Shown in pieces: positions 10,794 to 22,917 of a stretch of 64,000 bases of DNA. Each line of letters starts with the position of its first letter. Position 1 is the stretch's first letter. A program made the position numbers and the translations under genes. Source of the stretch: Nelumbo lutea. Lineage: Eukaryota; Streptophyta; Magnoliopsida; Proteales; Nelumbonaceae. The stretch covers positions 74,682,383 through 74,746,382 of the forward strand of contig JAKGHH010000002.1 in assembly GCA_022828595.1 (NCBI GenBank). Reading direction: 5' to 3'. A model generated the notes under the pieces. The model was not told the DNA's origin and did not search any database. It saw only the letters and a program-made list of their open reading frames with translations.

Positions 10794-11896
10794 AAAGATG
10801 GTGAGGGTTGAGTTAATATTGGTGCCCCAGAGTGTACCCCACTTGCACATCTCAACTTATATTGGAAATATCTCCATTACTTATCATAGGGAGATGTTCT
10901 CAATATATGGTTCGATTGTGTCATTGGGCGCCCATGCGAATTCAAAGGGTTTGCTACACTATAGTGTGTACCCTATGATGTGGCATATTCATCATCATCC
11001 TTGTCCCAATTATATGGGTTTGACTACATATGTTAACCCTATTTTGTTTAGTATCATATTCATCCCTAAATTATGGGTGCTAGTCATTTCTTATTGCTTT
11101 CACTCAAATCCTTTTCCTTTGTCCTTCAATTCTATTAGCCCTTTGTCCTTCACTTTTTCCAAGGGTGTTGTAGATGACTTTGGATCTCATGCCCACGAGA
11201 ATTCTACCCACGTTTACCCACAAAACACTATCCCCTGCATAATACTATGTTTGAGGATGAGATGTTCTCCATGTGTGGCTGCAATGTTTTGTGGGTAGAC
11301 ATGGGCAGAATTTGTGTGGGCAGGAGATCCATACTCATTGTAGATGGTCTTTTTCGCACGTACCAAACGGGATGTTGGCATCAATGTTGATTTTCCAAAA
11401 ATCATTGTTGTGTTGAAGCTACAACAATGCTAGAGGAATCGATGATACTGAATTTTTTTTTTGGTTGGACGAGTTGGTGATTTTCAAGAAACCATTCAAA
11501 AACCGGTTCTTGAAATCAACATTCTTTTAGGAATCACCGTTTTCTAGTGATTTCTAATTGATTCCAATTTTTTAAGGATGAATATGTCATTCTATGTGGC
11601 ATTGAACAATAACTCCAATGTTAAAATAATTGGCCCTTAAAAGGCAGATTTCTGAAGAATCGGCTCACATGGCAGAAATGATACCAACTAACAAAATTTA
11701 CTGATTTTTGAAAAAATAATAAAAAAGAATCAACATCGATGCCAAACATCACCTAAATCACTCCATTCTACTTTCATTTATACTTTCTCTTATTTTATCA
11801 CTTATAGAGCTATTCCTATGTTCCTAGTATGTCCACTTGGACACTTGATTTTACCGATTAATCGAAGCCCAAAAGTTCAAATTGGTCACAAAGACA
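10794..11896. other. Non-coding stretch with a foldback
   Basis: A 166-codon open frame at 10798-11298 has no recognisable motif and runs through the left arm of the 11181-11331 foldback, so it is not called a gene. The 11430-11830 part has short inverted words (gattccnaa, aggaatcacc) and shares a phrase (tttctc.ttttatcac) with 34920-34950, suggesting another old mobile repeat. Confidence 0.4.
11181..11331. repeat. Foldback: 48-bp inverted repeat arms with about 55-base loop
   Basis: The left arm 11181-11228 runs from tggatctcatgcccac to acccacaaaaca; the right arm 11284-11331 is its reverse complement with roughly eight differences. It could be a very small MITE or a hairpin that yields small RNAs. 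No target duplication is evident. Confidence 0.75.
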
Positions 11897-12808
11897 TAAG
11901 GGTGGCAACAAGCTGAGCTTTTCACGAGCTCGACTAGGAATGGCAACGGGGTGGGGTGGGGATGGGGAGCCTCTCCCCACTCCCGTCCCTGTCCCCGCTA
12001 ACGGGGACAAGGTTATCCCCATCCCCATGGGGATCCCTATCCCCGCAGGGATCCCCATTCCCTGTGATTCTTTATAATGCTAACCATTTTGTTTTTGTTT
12101 TTGTTTTTTATTTTATTTAAAAATAAAAATAAAATAATTAACATTTACAATCATATTAGAAAATATTCAAACGTATTTTAAAAAATATGAATATATAAAT
12201 GTGTATTTATATATTTACATATATAATGTATGCATACATATATACATATATATTAGTGGGGATTCCACGAAGCGGGAATCGGGGTACTCGCGGGGTGGGG
12301 AGTGCTCTCCCCATCCTCGCCCTGTTCCCGCTAACGGGGATGAAAATTTCCCCATCCCCGTCCTTGCAGGGGGAAAATCATCCCCATCATTGCCCCATTT
12401 GGGGCGGATTCCCACGAGGATAGGGGAAAGGGGGAAAATTGCCATCCTTAAGCTCGGCTCATGAGGCTTGCGAGCTGGCTCGAATATACATATATATATA
12501 TATATATTTGATATATAATGTATATAATAAAATTATAGAAAATAATGCATATATTAAAAATATTATAATTATTAATTATTATAATTCTTAATTTTTTAAT
12601 TATCAAATAAAAAATATTATATATATAATTTTTTATTTTTATAAAATATTTATTTTGAAAATTGAGCTCGAGCTCAACTTGAGCTTATGGATTTCTCGAG
12701 CTCAAGGTTCTGGCTCGAACTGAGCTTGAGCGTCGAGCCTTGTATAACAGTCTTGAGCCGAGCTCAAGCTTAGTACCATTCGGCTCGGCTCGGCTCAAAT
12801 CCACCCCT
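11897..12808. mobile_element. Outer hAT-like MITE, split by another MITE
   Basis: It begins taagggtggcaac and ends near ggctcaaatccacccct. Both arms are built of gagctc/cgagct words with an AT-rich core, as seen in some plant hAT MITEs. The inner element at 11935-12450 interrupts its left arm. No 8-bp target duplication was found, so the edges are tentative. Confidence 0.45.
11935..12450. mobile_element. Inner hAT MITE nested in another MITE
   Basis: 516 bp. The left end taggaatggcaac and the reversed right end taaggatggcaat match 10 of 13. The GC-rich arms (ggggtgggg, gggatcccc) surround an AT-rich centre. The flanks agctcgac (11927-11934) and agctcggc (12451-12458) match 7 of 8, the expected hAT target duplication, and reconstitute the outer MITE's repeated word. 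Confidence 0.75.
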
Positions 12809-13149
12809 GCTTGGGCACCTATTTGATTTTACCAATTGGCCCATTCAAATTGTAAACCGGGACCCAAAAGTTCACTGGATCAGCCGTTTTCGGTTCATCC
12901 GTTCGGTCCTATCTGAGTTACAACACTGAGTTTACACGGTTCTATCAGACAGGTTTATGGCAGAAAGGTTGCATTGCTGATTATCTGCCGTTGCGTTTCC
13001 GTAGAAACACTATCCTAGATTCTGTGTTGCTTTTAACAGAACATAACGGCCACCCAGGTCTACAGGGATTCGCCTGGGACGGCTGATGGAACATAGGTGA
13101 TTGATCGGATGACGCTTATTGATATATTGCACGTTTCTTACACTGTGTC

Positions 13150-13422
13150 CTGATACACTGTATCATGGTGCATGAGGCGCACTTGATTGACTCGGTATAC
13201 TTCATTGACTCGGTTTTGAAGCTTGAATCGACGGAGAGGAAGGAGAAGGAGAAAGAAGAAGATGGAGAGGAAATCGATCTCAGAAATTGGGATTTCCAAG
13301 AGGAAGAATCGATCTCAGGTATGTTTTCTTGTTTTCTCTTCTGTCGCTTTATTCTTCTTCCATCAAGTCTTTCTGTCTGTCTGTCTCAACCGAACCAGCG
13401 GCGACTCGTCCCCTTCGTCTCT

Positions 13423-13461
<39 letters not shown>

Positions 13462-13640
13462 CCCGTCAAAACAAAAGCAGGTGTCAGCTTCCGTTCTGTT
13501 TTTTCCCTCTTTCCCACCTCTCTGCGATCCTTCTTTCCCTTATCCTCTCTGAGCAAACAAAAACAGAGCAAACGATTTTTAATTGGGCGCTTAAAGCTCT
13601 AAAAATTCTTAAAAACTGTAGCACTTGAAGGGTCTAAATC
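13150..13640 (+). promoter_or_regulatory. Possible transcription start and 5' untranslated exon
   Basis: A purine-rich stretch ends aagaatcgatctcag with a good donor (gtatgt) at 13319, followed by a pyrimidine-rich region with (CT)n at about 13423-13458 and a GC-richer patch (gcggcgactcgtcc), all common in 5' leaders of plant genes. The next well-supported acceptor on the plus strand is at 48139, just before the BED/hAT gene. The link between the two is inference and needs transcript data. The open frames here are low-complexity and are not called as genes. Confidence 0.3.
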
Positions 13641-15887
13641 AGAATATTATTTAGCGTTTAATGCATATGATTGACTTCAGCAGTTCTGCGACTTCTATTG
13701 ATATATATTTTTTTAATGGACTCTATTAAGCGTGGAGTGACTGATTGATGTAATGCAAGTTTACATATGTTTGATTAGGTCTTTCGTGGTTGTTTTCTGA
13801 TCTGTATATATGATCAAGTATGTGCATAGGCAGTGCTGTTGCCTGGTGGTGATTGCCTTACGATAATGATTTGAATTGCAATGATCTTATGGGTTTGATA
13901 AGTTGCCATGCTTTGTTAGGTGAAATGCATTTTTGTACTGAAATTATTGATATTTACTTGTTGCAATACATGCTGGATGTTATTTTAACTAGAAAATAGC
14001 TTAGACATTTCGGGTTTCTATTTCGCTAAATTTAATAGCCTAGGCGATGTCCCCTCTGACCAGATATGATGGGGTGCTTTGAATTGATCAGGTGATAGCC
14101 TGCTTCCCGCAACTATCATTTGATCTTCCAGGGTTCTGCTACCTTTCTGATATTTCCTACCTTCATGGTGGGTGCATGTTGTTGTTATTGTGACTGCTAA
14201 TATTGGTGAGCAAGCTAGAAGGGGCTTATGCTTCATTTTTTTTCCTCTTTTCTTTCAAGTACTAGGTTGCAACGCACACTCCTTTCTCCCGAGGAGGTTC
14301 TGATTTCCCTTCTTTTATCTATTTATTAGAAGAAACATAACTGGTCAATTCGAAACCGTGTCAACACGTGCAAATAGTGCATTAGCTGAAAGATGGCCAA
14401 ATTTTAGCATGGTAAAACAAATCCAGCATTTTTATAGCACCAAAACAAATGAACCAAAAGAAATAATGAAAGTATGAAACAACTGAACTAGTCAAAGTCA
14501 AAATGACATTGCAAGATGATTGAAACAGTTCTACAACATTCATCAAATTCATGAAAATGTACACAAAAAGGAAAATAACATAAAAAGAAAAATTCGAATA
14601 GAAATTAAAAAAGTTGCCTAAATATGTGACCTTGCTTTAGGGTCATTATCTAAGAAATATAACTCACAACCAACCCAGCAATTAAATTTCACTCATAACT
14701 TAAAAAAAGTAAAGTCCTAATATATGGAAAAAACTGAAAAATTAGCTATACATATTTTTTGTGGGAACCTGGGAGAGCAATTTTTGCTTATAAGCAAGTC
14801 CTAAAATAAGGAAATAACCTATAAAGTTAGCTAAAAATATTTGTAGTTGGAGTCCTGGTGAGCGAATTTACTATTTGCATTGTTGGAGACCACTTCATGG
14901 GTTATACTACTGCTTCAATTGTGAAAAAGGGTTTCCCTGGCCTTGCTTCTCATGTATAGAGAAAGATAGTCCCCCCCCTCCCCCGGTTTCTATGCTTGAT
15001 GGGAAAGAGTGAAAGATAGGAGGGTTTGCAGATGAAGAGAAAGAAAATCTTAAACGGTAAAAAGGAGGGGTTGATCCACCATTAGTGGTGGCTGAACACC
15101 CTGTTATTTCAATATCTCTATCTATGAATCAGAGGAGCTTTAACAACGGGAAAGAAGCAAGAGGATCTACCTTACTAATTTTTAGTGATTGACTCTCTCC
15201 TCTTCCTCAGATTTTCAACTTCTACCTTCAGTTTGAGAAGAAGCATGCATGCCCTTGGAATTCAGTTAGAGTCTAGGTAAATTGCTGTGGAAGAAAGATA
15301 AGTCATTGGTTTGATGGATGTATAAAGCAACAACTAAAAGAAGCCTAATATACTGGGATGGTTGAAGTCCATTAAGCTTCAAATAGGGCCAAATCACCAG
15401 TATAGGACATAAGCAATGCTACCAGGCACTTTATCTGTATATACAATACAGTACACACAAGAGGGGCCCATAGAAAGGCAGGTTAAGGGAGTTGGTATAT
15501 GCAATCAGATATTTTGTGAGGATAAATAGTGTTTTTCTTTTGGAAAGCTTTTCCTGGTATATCCACATCTTTATAGTCTTAGTGAATCCAAGAATTTTAC
15601 AAGGACCATTATGAGGTCAGTGGGGAGCAAATGGCATGGAACCCATCTTTTAGGAGACCATCTTTAATTGGGAGCTTGAAGAATGCACAAGTTAAGAATA
15701 CTGGAAGAACATATTCGGTAGGGTTTTGGAGATCAAAGAATATGGTCAGTTTCATCCAAATGCCAACTTTTCATTGAGCGCCTATAGAGGAGTTAATTTC
15801 TGGGCCAGCAATTTGCATTCTGTTGGGGCATTTCATGGGAAAGAAACAAAAGAAATTTTAAGCAAACAAAGAGACACTAGAACAATT
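13641..15887. other. Non-coding, intron-like sequence
   Basis: No gene, repeat family or terminal repeat was recognised. Base composition and T-rich plus strand in the first part resemble a plant intron. The last five bases before Copia element 1 (15888-15892) are its target duplication. Confidence 0.4.
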
Positions 15888-15892
15888 ATGAC

Positions 15893-16178
15893 TGTGAATA
15901 AACCCTAGTTCATTCTAGGTTAAAGCAGAGAAGAAGGAAGAAGAAAGAAAAGAGAAAGGAGAAGAATGTTCGGCGAGACTAGAAGAGAGAAAAGTGAAAG
16001 TCACACTCTCCTAGCCGACCCACTTGACTTTTATTCATAAAACGTAAGTTACAAGAAAGACAATGTTGTCCCTCATAGAAGATGGGACACATAACTTAAA
16101 CTTAGATACAATAGACATTTCACTTTCAATAAGATACACTAGAATGACCAAAATACCCCTGACTCGAGCATTCTAACA
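15893..16178 (-). repeat. 3' LTR of Copia element 1
   Basis: 286 bp, tgtgaataaaccc to ttctaaca on the plus strand. Just inside it, 16179-16190 is the polypurine tract read on the minus strand as cttgaggggaag. Confidence 0.95.
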
Positions 16179-16185
16179 CTTCCCC

Positions 16186-19100
16186 TCAAGCTGGAGAGTA
16201 TATATCATATAGTCCCAGCTTGTTACAAATGTAATCTATTTTTCCCCGAGACAATCCTTTTGTGAAGAGATCTGCCCACTGATTTCCTGAGCTCACATGA
16301 GATGTAGTTATTACCCCACTTATCACTTTCTCTCTCACAAAGTGACAATCCACCTCAATATGTTTAGTTTTTTCATGGAAGATAGGATTGGATGAGATGT
16401 GAACAACAGCTTGATTATCACAATATAGTTTCATGGGTTTGTCAATTGACACACCCATCTCCTGTAGTAGGTTCTTCAGCCATACTAGTTCACATGTGGT
16501 ATGGGCCATAGCCCTGTATTCTGTTTCCGCACTACTTCTTGCCACCACTGTTTGCTTCTTGCTCTTCCATGTTACAAGATTGCCACCCAATAAGGTATAA
16601 TACCCTGTGGTTGACCTCCTGTCTGATATAGAGCCAGCCCAATCAGCATCTGTGTACCCTACTATCTCAAGAGTTCCTCCCTTTTGGTATAACAAACCAC
16701 GACCTGGAGCACCCTTTAGGTACCTAACAATTCTCAGAACAGCTTTCCAGTGAGGAACCCGGGGATGTTGCATAAACTGACTCACCACACTCACAGCAAA
16801 TGATATATCTGGTCGGGTAATGGTCAAACAATTCAACTTTCCCACCAACCTTCTGTATCTTCCAGGATCATCAAACTCTTCACCTGCATCCACACTTAGC
16901 TTGGCATTGAGTTCCATAGGAGTCTCTGTTGGTTTAGCACCTAACAACACTGTTTCTTCAAGTAGATCAAGAACATATTTCCTCTGACATAGGTTGATCC
17001 CCTGTTTTGACCTCGCAACTTCTATTCCTAAGAAGTACTTTAGCTTCCCCAGATCTTTCGTATTGAAGTGATCCTGTAAGAATTTTTTCAGTCCGTCAGT
17101 TCTATTGTTGTCACTCCCATTTATGACAATATCATCCACATACACGACTAGCAAGATTTTTCCATATTTTGAGTTATAGCTGAACGCAGAATGATCAACC
17201 TAACACTGTTTCATCCCAAAGGCCTTCACCACTTCACTGAACCTGCCGAACCATGCACGAGGAGATTGTTTCAGTCCATAGATTGCCTTTTTGAGCCTGC
17301 ATACCTTAGCAGCCTCCTCCTGAGCAACAAACCCTGGTGGTTGCTCCATATACACCTCCTCAACAAGATCACCATGTAGAAAGACATTTTTGATGACAAG
17401 TTGTAGGAGAGGCCAATCATACATAGTAGCCAATGAGATCAACACCCGAACTGGACCAATTTTAGCCACAGGAGAGAATATCTCCATATAGTCTACACCA
17501 TATAACTGAGAATAGCCCTTGGCCACCAACCGTGCCTTCAATCGTTCCACACTGCCATCAGGAAAATGCTTCACTGTATAAACCCATTTACACCCAACAT
17601 TGTGCTTATCAGGAGGAAGGGTGGTGAGTTCCCACGTGTGATTATGTTGTAGAACAGAGAGTTCTTCTTCCATGGCTTGCCTCCACCCTAGGGAGATAAG
17701 GGCTTCCTATACAGTCTTGGGAATGGGAACCGATGAGAGTAATGGTATAAATTTGCAATGAGAAGCAGAAAGGTGAGCAGTGGAAACATAGTCTGAAATG
17801 GGATGAGAAGTACAAGTACGTTTACCTTTCCGTAAAGCAATAGGAAGATCAAGATATGAGGGAGAAGGAGCAATAGCAGGATCTGTCGACAGGTGCTGAA
17901 GTGGAGGAGGGGCCGAAGCACTTCTGTGGGTATACACTTGAGTAATTGGCGGCCTCTCTGTAGTAACAGGCATATGATGTGCATCTGCAGTAGGAATGGG
18001 AGCTACGGGAAGAGGGTCCATAACCGGTACAGGAAGAGGAACCACAGAGGGAGAAGAAGAGACCCCGACATCTGAGAAAAATGGATCTGATTCAAAGAAG
18101 GTGACATCAGAGCACACAAACGATTTATGAAATTTTGGGTTATAACACTTGTACCCTTTCTGAGTCCTCGAGTAGCCAAGAAAAATATACTTTGTAGCTC
18201 GAGCATCTAACTTGTCTACTCCAGGCCCCAAGTGTTGAACAAAACAAACACAACCAAAGACTCTTGGGGTGAGAGGAAAGGGAGACAAAGTGGGAAACAA
18301 CACGGAGAAAGGGGATTGACTTCCAAGGATTGACATGGGCATCCGATTTATCAAAAAACAGGATGTAAGAACAACATCACTCCAAAAATGCTTTGGGACA
18401 TGCATATTGATCATCAAGGATCGAGCAGTTTCAAGAAGATGTCTATTTTTCCGTTCAGCTACACCGTTTTGTTGCGGGGTGTAAGCACAAGAAATTTGAT
18501 GAATTATTCCATGATGTTTTAGGTATTGTTGAAATGGTGAGGAGATGTATTCTTTGGCATTATCAGAGCGAAGTATTTTCAAATGAACACCAAATTGAGT
18601 GCGTATTTCAGCATGAAATTTCTGAAAAATAGAGAACAATTCACTACGGTCTTTCATAAGGTAGATCCATGTCATCCTTGAAAAGTCATCAACAAAGATT
18701 ACAAAGTACTTAAACCCATTGTATGACACAACTTTAACTGGACCCCATACATTAGAATGAACTAAAGCATAGGGACTAGAGACACGACTATCAATTCTTG
18801 GACTAAATGAGACTCGATGATGTTTTCCCAACTGACACGACTCACAATCTAACGATGAAAGATGACTCAACGAAGGGACTAGCAGCTTCAAAGACTTGAG
18901 AGAGGGATGACCGAGTCTGCAGTGCCATTGGAGAGGAGTAAGAGACGACTGAAAAGCCACTGGGGGGCCACCACCATCAAGGTAATACAAACCACCTGCT
19001 TCATGCCCTCCACCAATCTTCTTCCCTGTCTTGAGATCCTGAAACACACCAGAAGGATAGAAGGTTATAGAACAATCAAGAGACTTGGTTAATCTGCTAA

Positions 19101-20421
19101 TAGACATGAGATTAAACGAAAATTTAGGAACATATAAAACAGATGCTAAAGACATGGAGGAGAAATCAACATCACCAACACCACAAATAGGAGATGTAGA
19201 ACCATTAGCAAGAGTAATTGACTGAGATGTGGAGGAGTGAGAAAGGGAAGAAAATACATCGAGCGTCCCAGACATATGGTCCGAGGCTTCGGAATCAATG
19301 ATCCAGGGTGATGCTTTGGAAGCCAAGCAAGCCATACCTGAATGGGCAAGTGTAGCTGTGTTCTGCTGAGATGTTTGAAGGAACTGCTCATACACTGCCT
19401 GTGGTACACTCACCATTTCCTACCCGGAAGCACAAGTGGGTGTGGAGGGTGTTGGGACAGTTTGCTGCCTTTCAGTAATGGTGCTACTACTCTTAGATGT
19501 AGCATGGTTAGCCCAAGTGTTGGGTGGACCATGCAAATCATAGCAGAAATTAACTGTGTGCCCCTCTAAGCCACAATGTGTACATTTTGTCTGAGCATTA
19601 CTCCTTCCTCTTCCACGGCCTCCCCTTGACTCTGGGCTTCCAGTCCGGCCACTAGCCCGGTTAAATATGTGTCCACCACAGTTGCTTGGAGGGCCACTGC
19701 TGCCACCACCACTTCTACTTCCACGGCCACTCCCTTTAGTCACTACCAAACCAGATCTATCAGAGAAGGAAGAATGTTCCACCGGCTCAATGGATGTCCT
19801 TTTGAGACGGGCAAAAACTTCTTCAAGTGAAGGGAGAGCAGATCCCCCCAATATTTGTACTCTGACAGGCTCAAACACAACCTTTAAGCCCACAAGAAAC
19901 CTAGACACATCAAGCAATTCACGTTGCTTTAGTTGGATTTGGACATCTGATGTTAGAGGTTGATACACATTTAGTTCATTGCGGATGTTCCTCAAACTTG
20001 CATAGTACTTCTCTAAGCTTTGACTTCTTTGCTTCAAATTGAAGTACTCCTGGTACAACTGATATACCCTAGTTGTGTTGTATTGTCCGGAGTACTACTT
20101 TTTAGCATGATCCCAGATCTCTTTGGCTGTATCTAGGAACATGAAGTTCACACTAATATTTGGTTCCATGTTGTTCCAAAGCCATGTCATTATCTGTGCA
20201 TCATCTTGTTCCCAATCACTGAACCTAGGAGAATTAGAGGAAGGTTTCTCCTCCTTCACATGTTTTGCTTTCCTCTTGGCCTTCAAGAACACCTCCACAG
20301 ATTTTGCCCATGGTACATAGTTCTCACCATTCAACTTGATGGATGTCATTTGAACACTTATATAATTTGAAGAAAGCATGATGTTGGTTTTGTTGTCATT
20401 CCCATCTATGGAAGAAGCCAT
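16186..20421 (-). pseudogene. Copia element 1 gag-pol polyprotein with four in-frame TAG stops
   Basis: Start Met taken at 20421 (MASSIDGND) by comparison with the start at 42914 in element 3. The frame is unshifted for 1,411 codons; the only breaks are TAG codons at 20095, 19420, 17707 and 17200, and it ends at TGA 16186. Domains in order: gag (LNGENYVPWAKS), CCHC knuckle CTHCGLEGHTVNFC near 19570, protease-type IIDSEASDHMSG near 19300 (Glu replaces Gly of the usual DSGAS, so the active site is altered), integrase HCRLGHPS, then DDFSRMTW, SDNAKEY and NGVAERKN as the DDE set, [13 protein letters not shown] and YVDDIVI, RNase H YTDADWAGS, SSAETEYRAM and CDNQAV. It acts in virus-like particles to copy and insert the element. 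Confidence 0.93.
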
Positions 20422-21151
20422 CTCCATTATTTGACCTTCAAGTTTACAACACAACCACACACTCTTTCACACGGCTTATCTCACTTATAGCACCACCAAT
20501 CCCAGCTTTAAATACACATTACACACCACACACTAAGGCTGAAATCACTCAGTCTTCACATCAAACACCTGGGCTGCACATTGCAAAACCATTCACCACC
20601 ACACATTAAGACTGAAATCACTCAGTCTTCACATCAAACACTTGGGTTGCACACTGCAGAACTGATTACACACAAGGTCTAGGACCCAACCACCACTACC
20701 ACCAATCACCACGACACAACCACCACCAAACTACTGCTGTTGTGAACCTCAGCAGTTGACAACTCTTCTTTCAACATACATATGAAGAGGAATGCAGAGG
20801 AATACGACTGAAATGCATATCAGTCACACCAAGCATCACCACAACCAACTTCTGAAGCAACAAGTAAACATTTACAGTCCCTTACTTGGACAAACAATAG
20901 TAGTGTTCATACCTGTCCACATTCAGCCATTTTCGATACTGAATAGAGGGTTTAGTATACCACTTCAACGACCACCACAGCAACGACTGGAGGCATTCTC
21001 ACCTCCAGACCCACAAAACGACAACTCCTTTTCAGCCCTTTATCGAACCTCCACTCAGGTCAATCGAAAATGAAGAAGACGACTGTGAAAGCTGGCGGTG
21101 AACCCAAAAGGAGAACAGCAACAAGAAAAAAAATAAGGATACGACCTTACA

Positions 21152-21163
21152 GCTCTGATACCA
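21152..21163 (-). other. Primer binding site of Copia element 1
   Basis: Minus strand TGGTATCAGAGC, complementary to the 3' end of initiator methionine tRNA, immediately inside the 5' LTR. Confidence 0.93.
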
Positions 21164-21452
21164 TGTGAATAAACCCTAGTTCATTCTAGGTTAAAGCAGA
21201 GAAGAAGGAAGAAAAAAGAAAAGAGAAAGAGGGAGAAGAATGTTCGGCCAAACTAGAAGAGAAAAAAGTGAAAGTCACACTCTCCTAGCCGACCCACTTG
21301 ACTTTTATTCATAAAACTTAAGTTACAAGAAAGACAATGTTGTCCCTCATAGAAGATGGGACACATAACTTAAACTCAGATACAATAGACATTTCACTTT
21401 CAATAAGATACACCAGAATGACCAAAATACCCCTGACTCGAGCATTCTAACA
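21164..21452 (-). repeat. 5' LTR of Copia element 1
   Basis: 289 bp. It carries the element's promoter when read on the minus strand (begins tgttagaatgctcgag). It differs from the other LTR by a 3-base insertion and about seven substitutions. Confidence 0.95.
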
Positions 21453-21457
21453 ATGAC

Positions 21458-22756
21458 CATATCAGATCTCTTATTCTTGGATTGGATACTTGCTCATCCT
21501 GAATTAAAAGATATGTCTAGATATTAATTTTGAATTTAATTTATAGTCAACACTTGAGCTGGGTGGTGAAATGCTGTTGTAATATTGTAAAACTGTGATG
21601 GCTTGTAATGGTTGTTAGCAAGACATTGACTAAGTTAGAACCTATGGACCTGCCCTCACCAACTAACAAATCTACATTGTAAGTGCCTATGTTTCTCTAA
21701 TTGAGTGTTATATCCTCCTCATCATTCGGCACTCTGGAATTCCACTTATCACTTGGTTTAACCAGGCAACCCTGTTCTGACACCCCCTTGAATCCATTTT
21801 TAACCCATTTGAGCATACTCCCTAGTGCCTTTATTTTACTCTCTTTCTATGACAACATCCATCCACTTGCAACTGAGAAGGTCATATCATTTCCACAACT
21901 TATTACTGGCATCTGCAAGACACCATCTCCATCCTTAGGCTTAGGCAAAGACCGTGGAGTGAAACCAATACCTCCTCCCATTTTCTTTCTCTACTTCCTG
22001 TGAAAATAGGCCCTTAAACCAGCTTCCACCTGTGGAAAAATCAATCAGTATTTCCTCTATGCCTCACTGCACCAAGTCTTGCATAATCTTCACCTTTGAC
22101 AATGGCCATGAAGATGTAACCCCCTTCACTAAGAATATAGTCTTGCATAATCTTCACTTTTGGCTTCATACAACAAATGTCCCCAAATCAACAATCACAA
22201 AGAATCTAGCGTTTTTTTTTTTTTTCCCTTCTCTATGTGGGATTATCATTAAATCCTCTTAGGTCATTGCCTACCTTGTGAGCTCCGGGAAGCTCATGGC
22301 TGGCTCAAGGAGTTGCCACCCATATTTTAGAGGAGCCCTCATTTGAGCTGTGAAATATTGATTTTATTTTTTTGATGGTGACTCCATTTCTCCATAGGAA
22401 AGACATTTAACCAAGAGGTTTTGGATTCAAATGGATTGGGAGAGGTAAGGTGTTAGGCACCCTCTTTCCAAGCTGTTGTGGCAGCCTAATATGAGAATTG
22501 TTTAGGCTTAAACTTGAAGAAACAACTTCAAGCAAGAAAGAGTAAAACATCAAAACCTTAAGAAAAGATTCCCAACTTCCTTTGAACCTGGTTTGAGGTG
22601 ATGTTATTGGGAGTTGGGGTACTAGTTTCCCCAAATCCCTCACCTCTCTACCTCATTCTTCAGGTTAAGAAACTTACTTCTTGAATGTAGCCTTGACTGC
22701 TGATATCCGATAATGAGAATAAGCAGAAAATGGTGTTTTATGGAAGATTGTAGTTG
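21458..22756. other. Non-coding stretch
   Basis: No gene was recognised. Open frames here (for example 100 codons from 21701) show no motif. Near 22757-22790 a partial copy of the following direct repeat (gatgcttccaattgattt, aaagaaaggg) already appears. Confidence 0.4.
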
Positions 22757-22793
22757 GTAAGATGCTTCCAATTGATTTCTCAAAGAAAGGGTA

Positions 22794-22917
22794 AGGACTT
22801 TAAGTTGTTTCACAGTCAATCAAAGTTGGGCAACATCAAAGAAAGGGTAAGATGCTTCCAATTGATTTCAAGAATGGGGGTATTTTAGTCTATCAAAAGT
22901 TCCACACTCTCATTCAT
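22794..22917. repeat. 124-bp direct repeat, left copy
   Basis: From aggactttaagttgtttcac to cactctcattcat. The second copy at 24032-24155 looks identical base for base. The pair brackets a LINE fragment. Confidence 0.93.

Larger units (their letters stand above)
15893..21452 (-). mobile_element. Copia element 1, complete with target duplication
   Basis: The 5,560-bp element has LTRs at 15893-16178 and 21164-21452 and atgac directly outside both (15888-15892 and 21453-21457), a perfect 5-bp duplication. It runs on the minus strand: primer site beside the right LTR, one long gag-protease-integrase-RT-RNase H frame, polypurine tract beside the left LTR. The LTRs differ by about seven substitutions and one 3-base indel, about 2.4 percent, so the insertion is fairly recent. 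The protein core is closely related to that of Copia element 3, although the LTRs differ. Confidence 0.97.

Noticed and set aside
10798..11298. 166-codon open frame
   Set aside because: No motif, no codon pattern, and it runs into a foldback repeat.
13165..13628. Three overlapping plus-strand open frames with serine/leucine runs
   Set aside because: They are produced by the (CT)n tract and lack any domain; a leader exon is a better explanation.
21152..21163. tRNA-like sequence (also at 26313, 35342, 42153)
   Set aside because: These are 12-base primer binding sites of copia elements; no tRNA gene with full cloverleaf was found.
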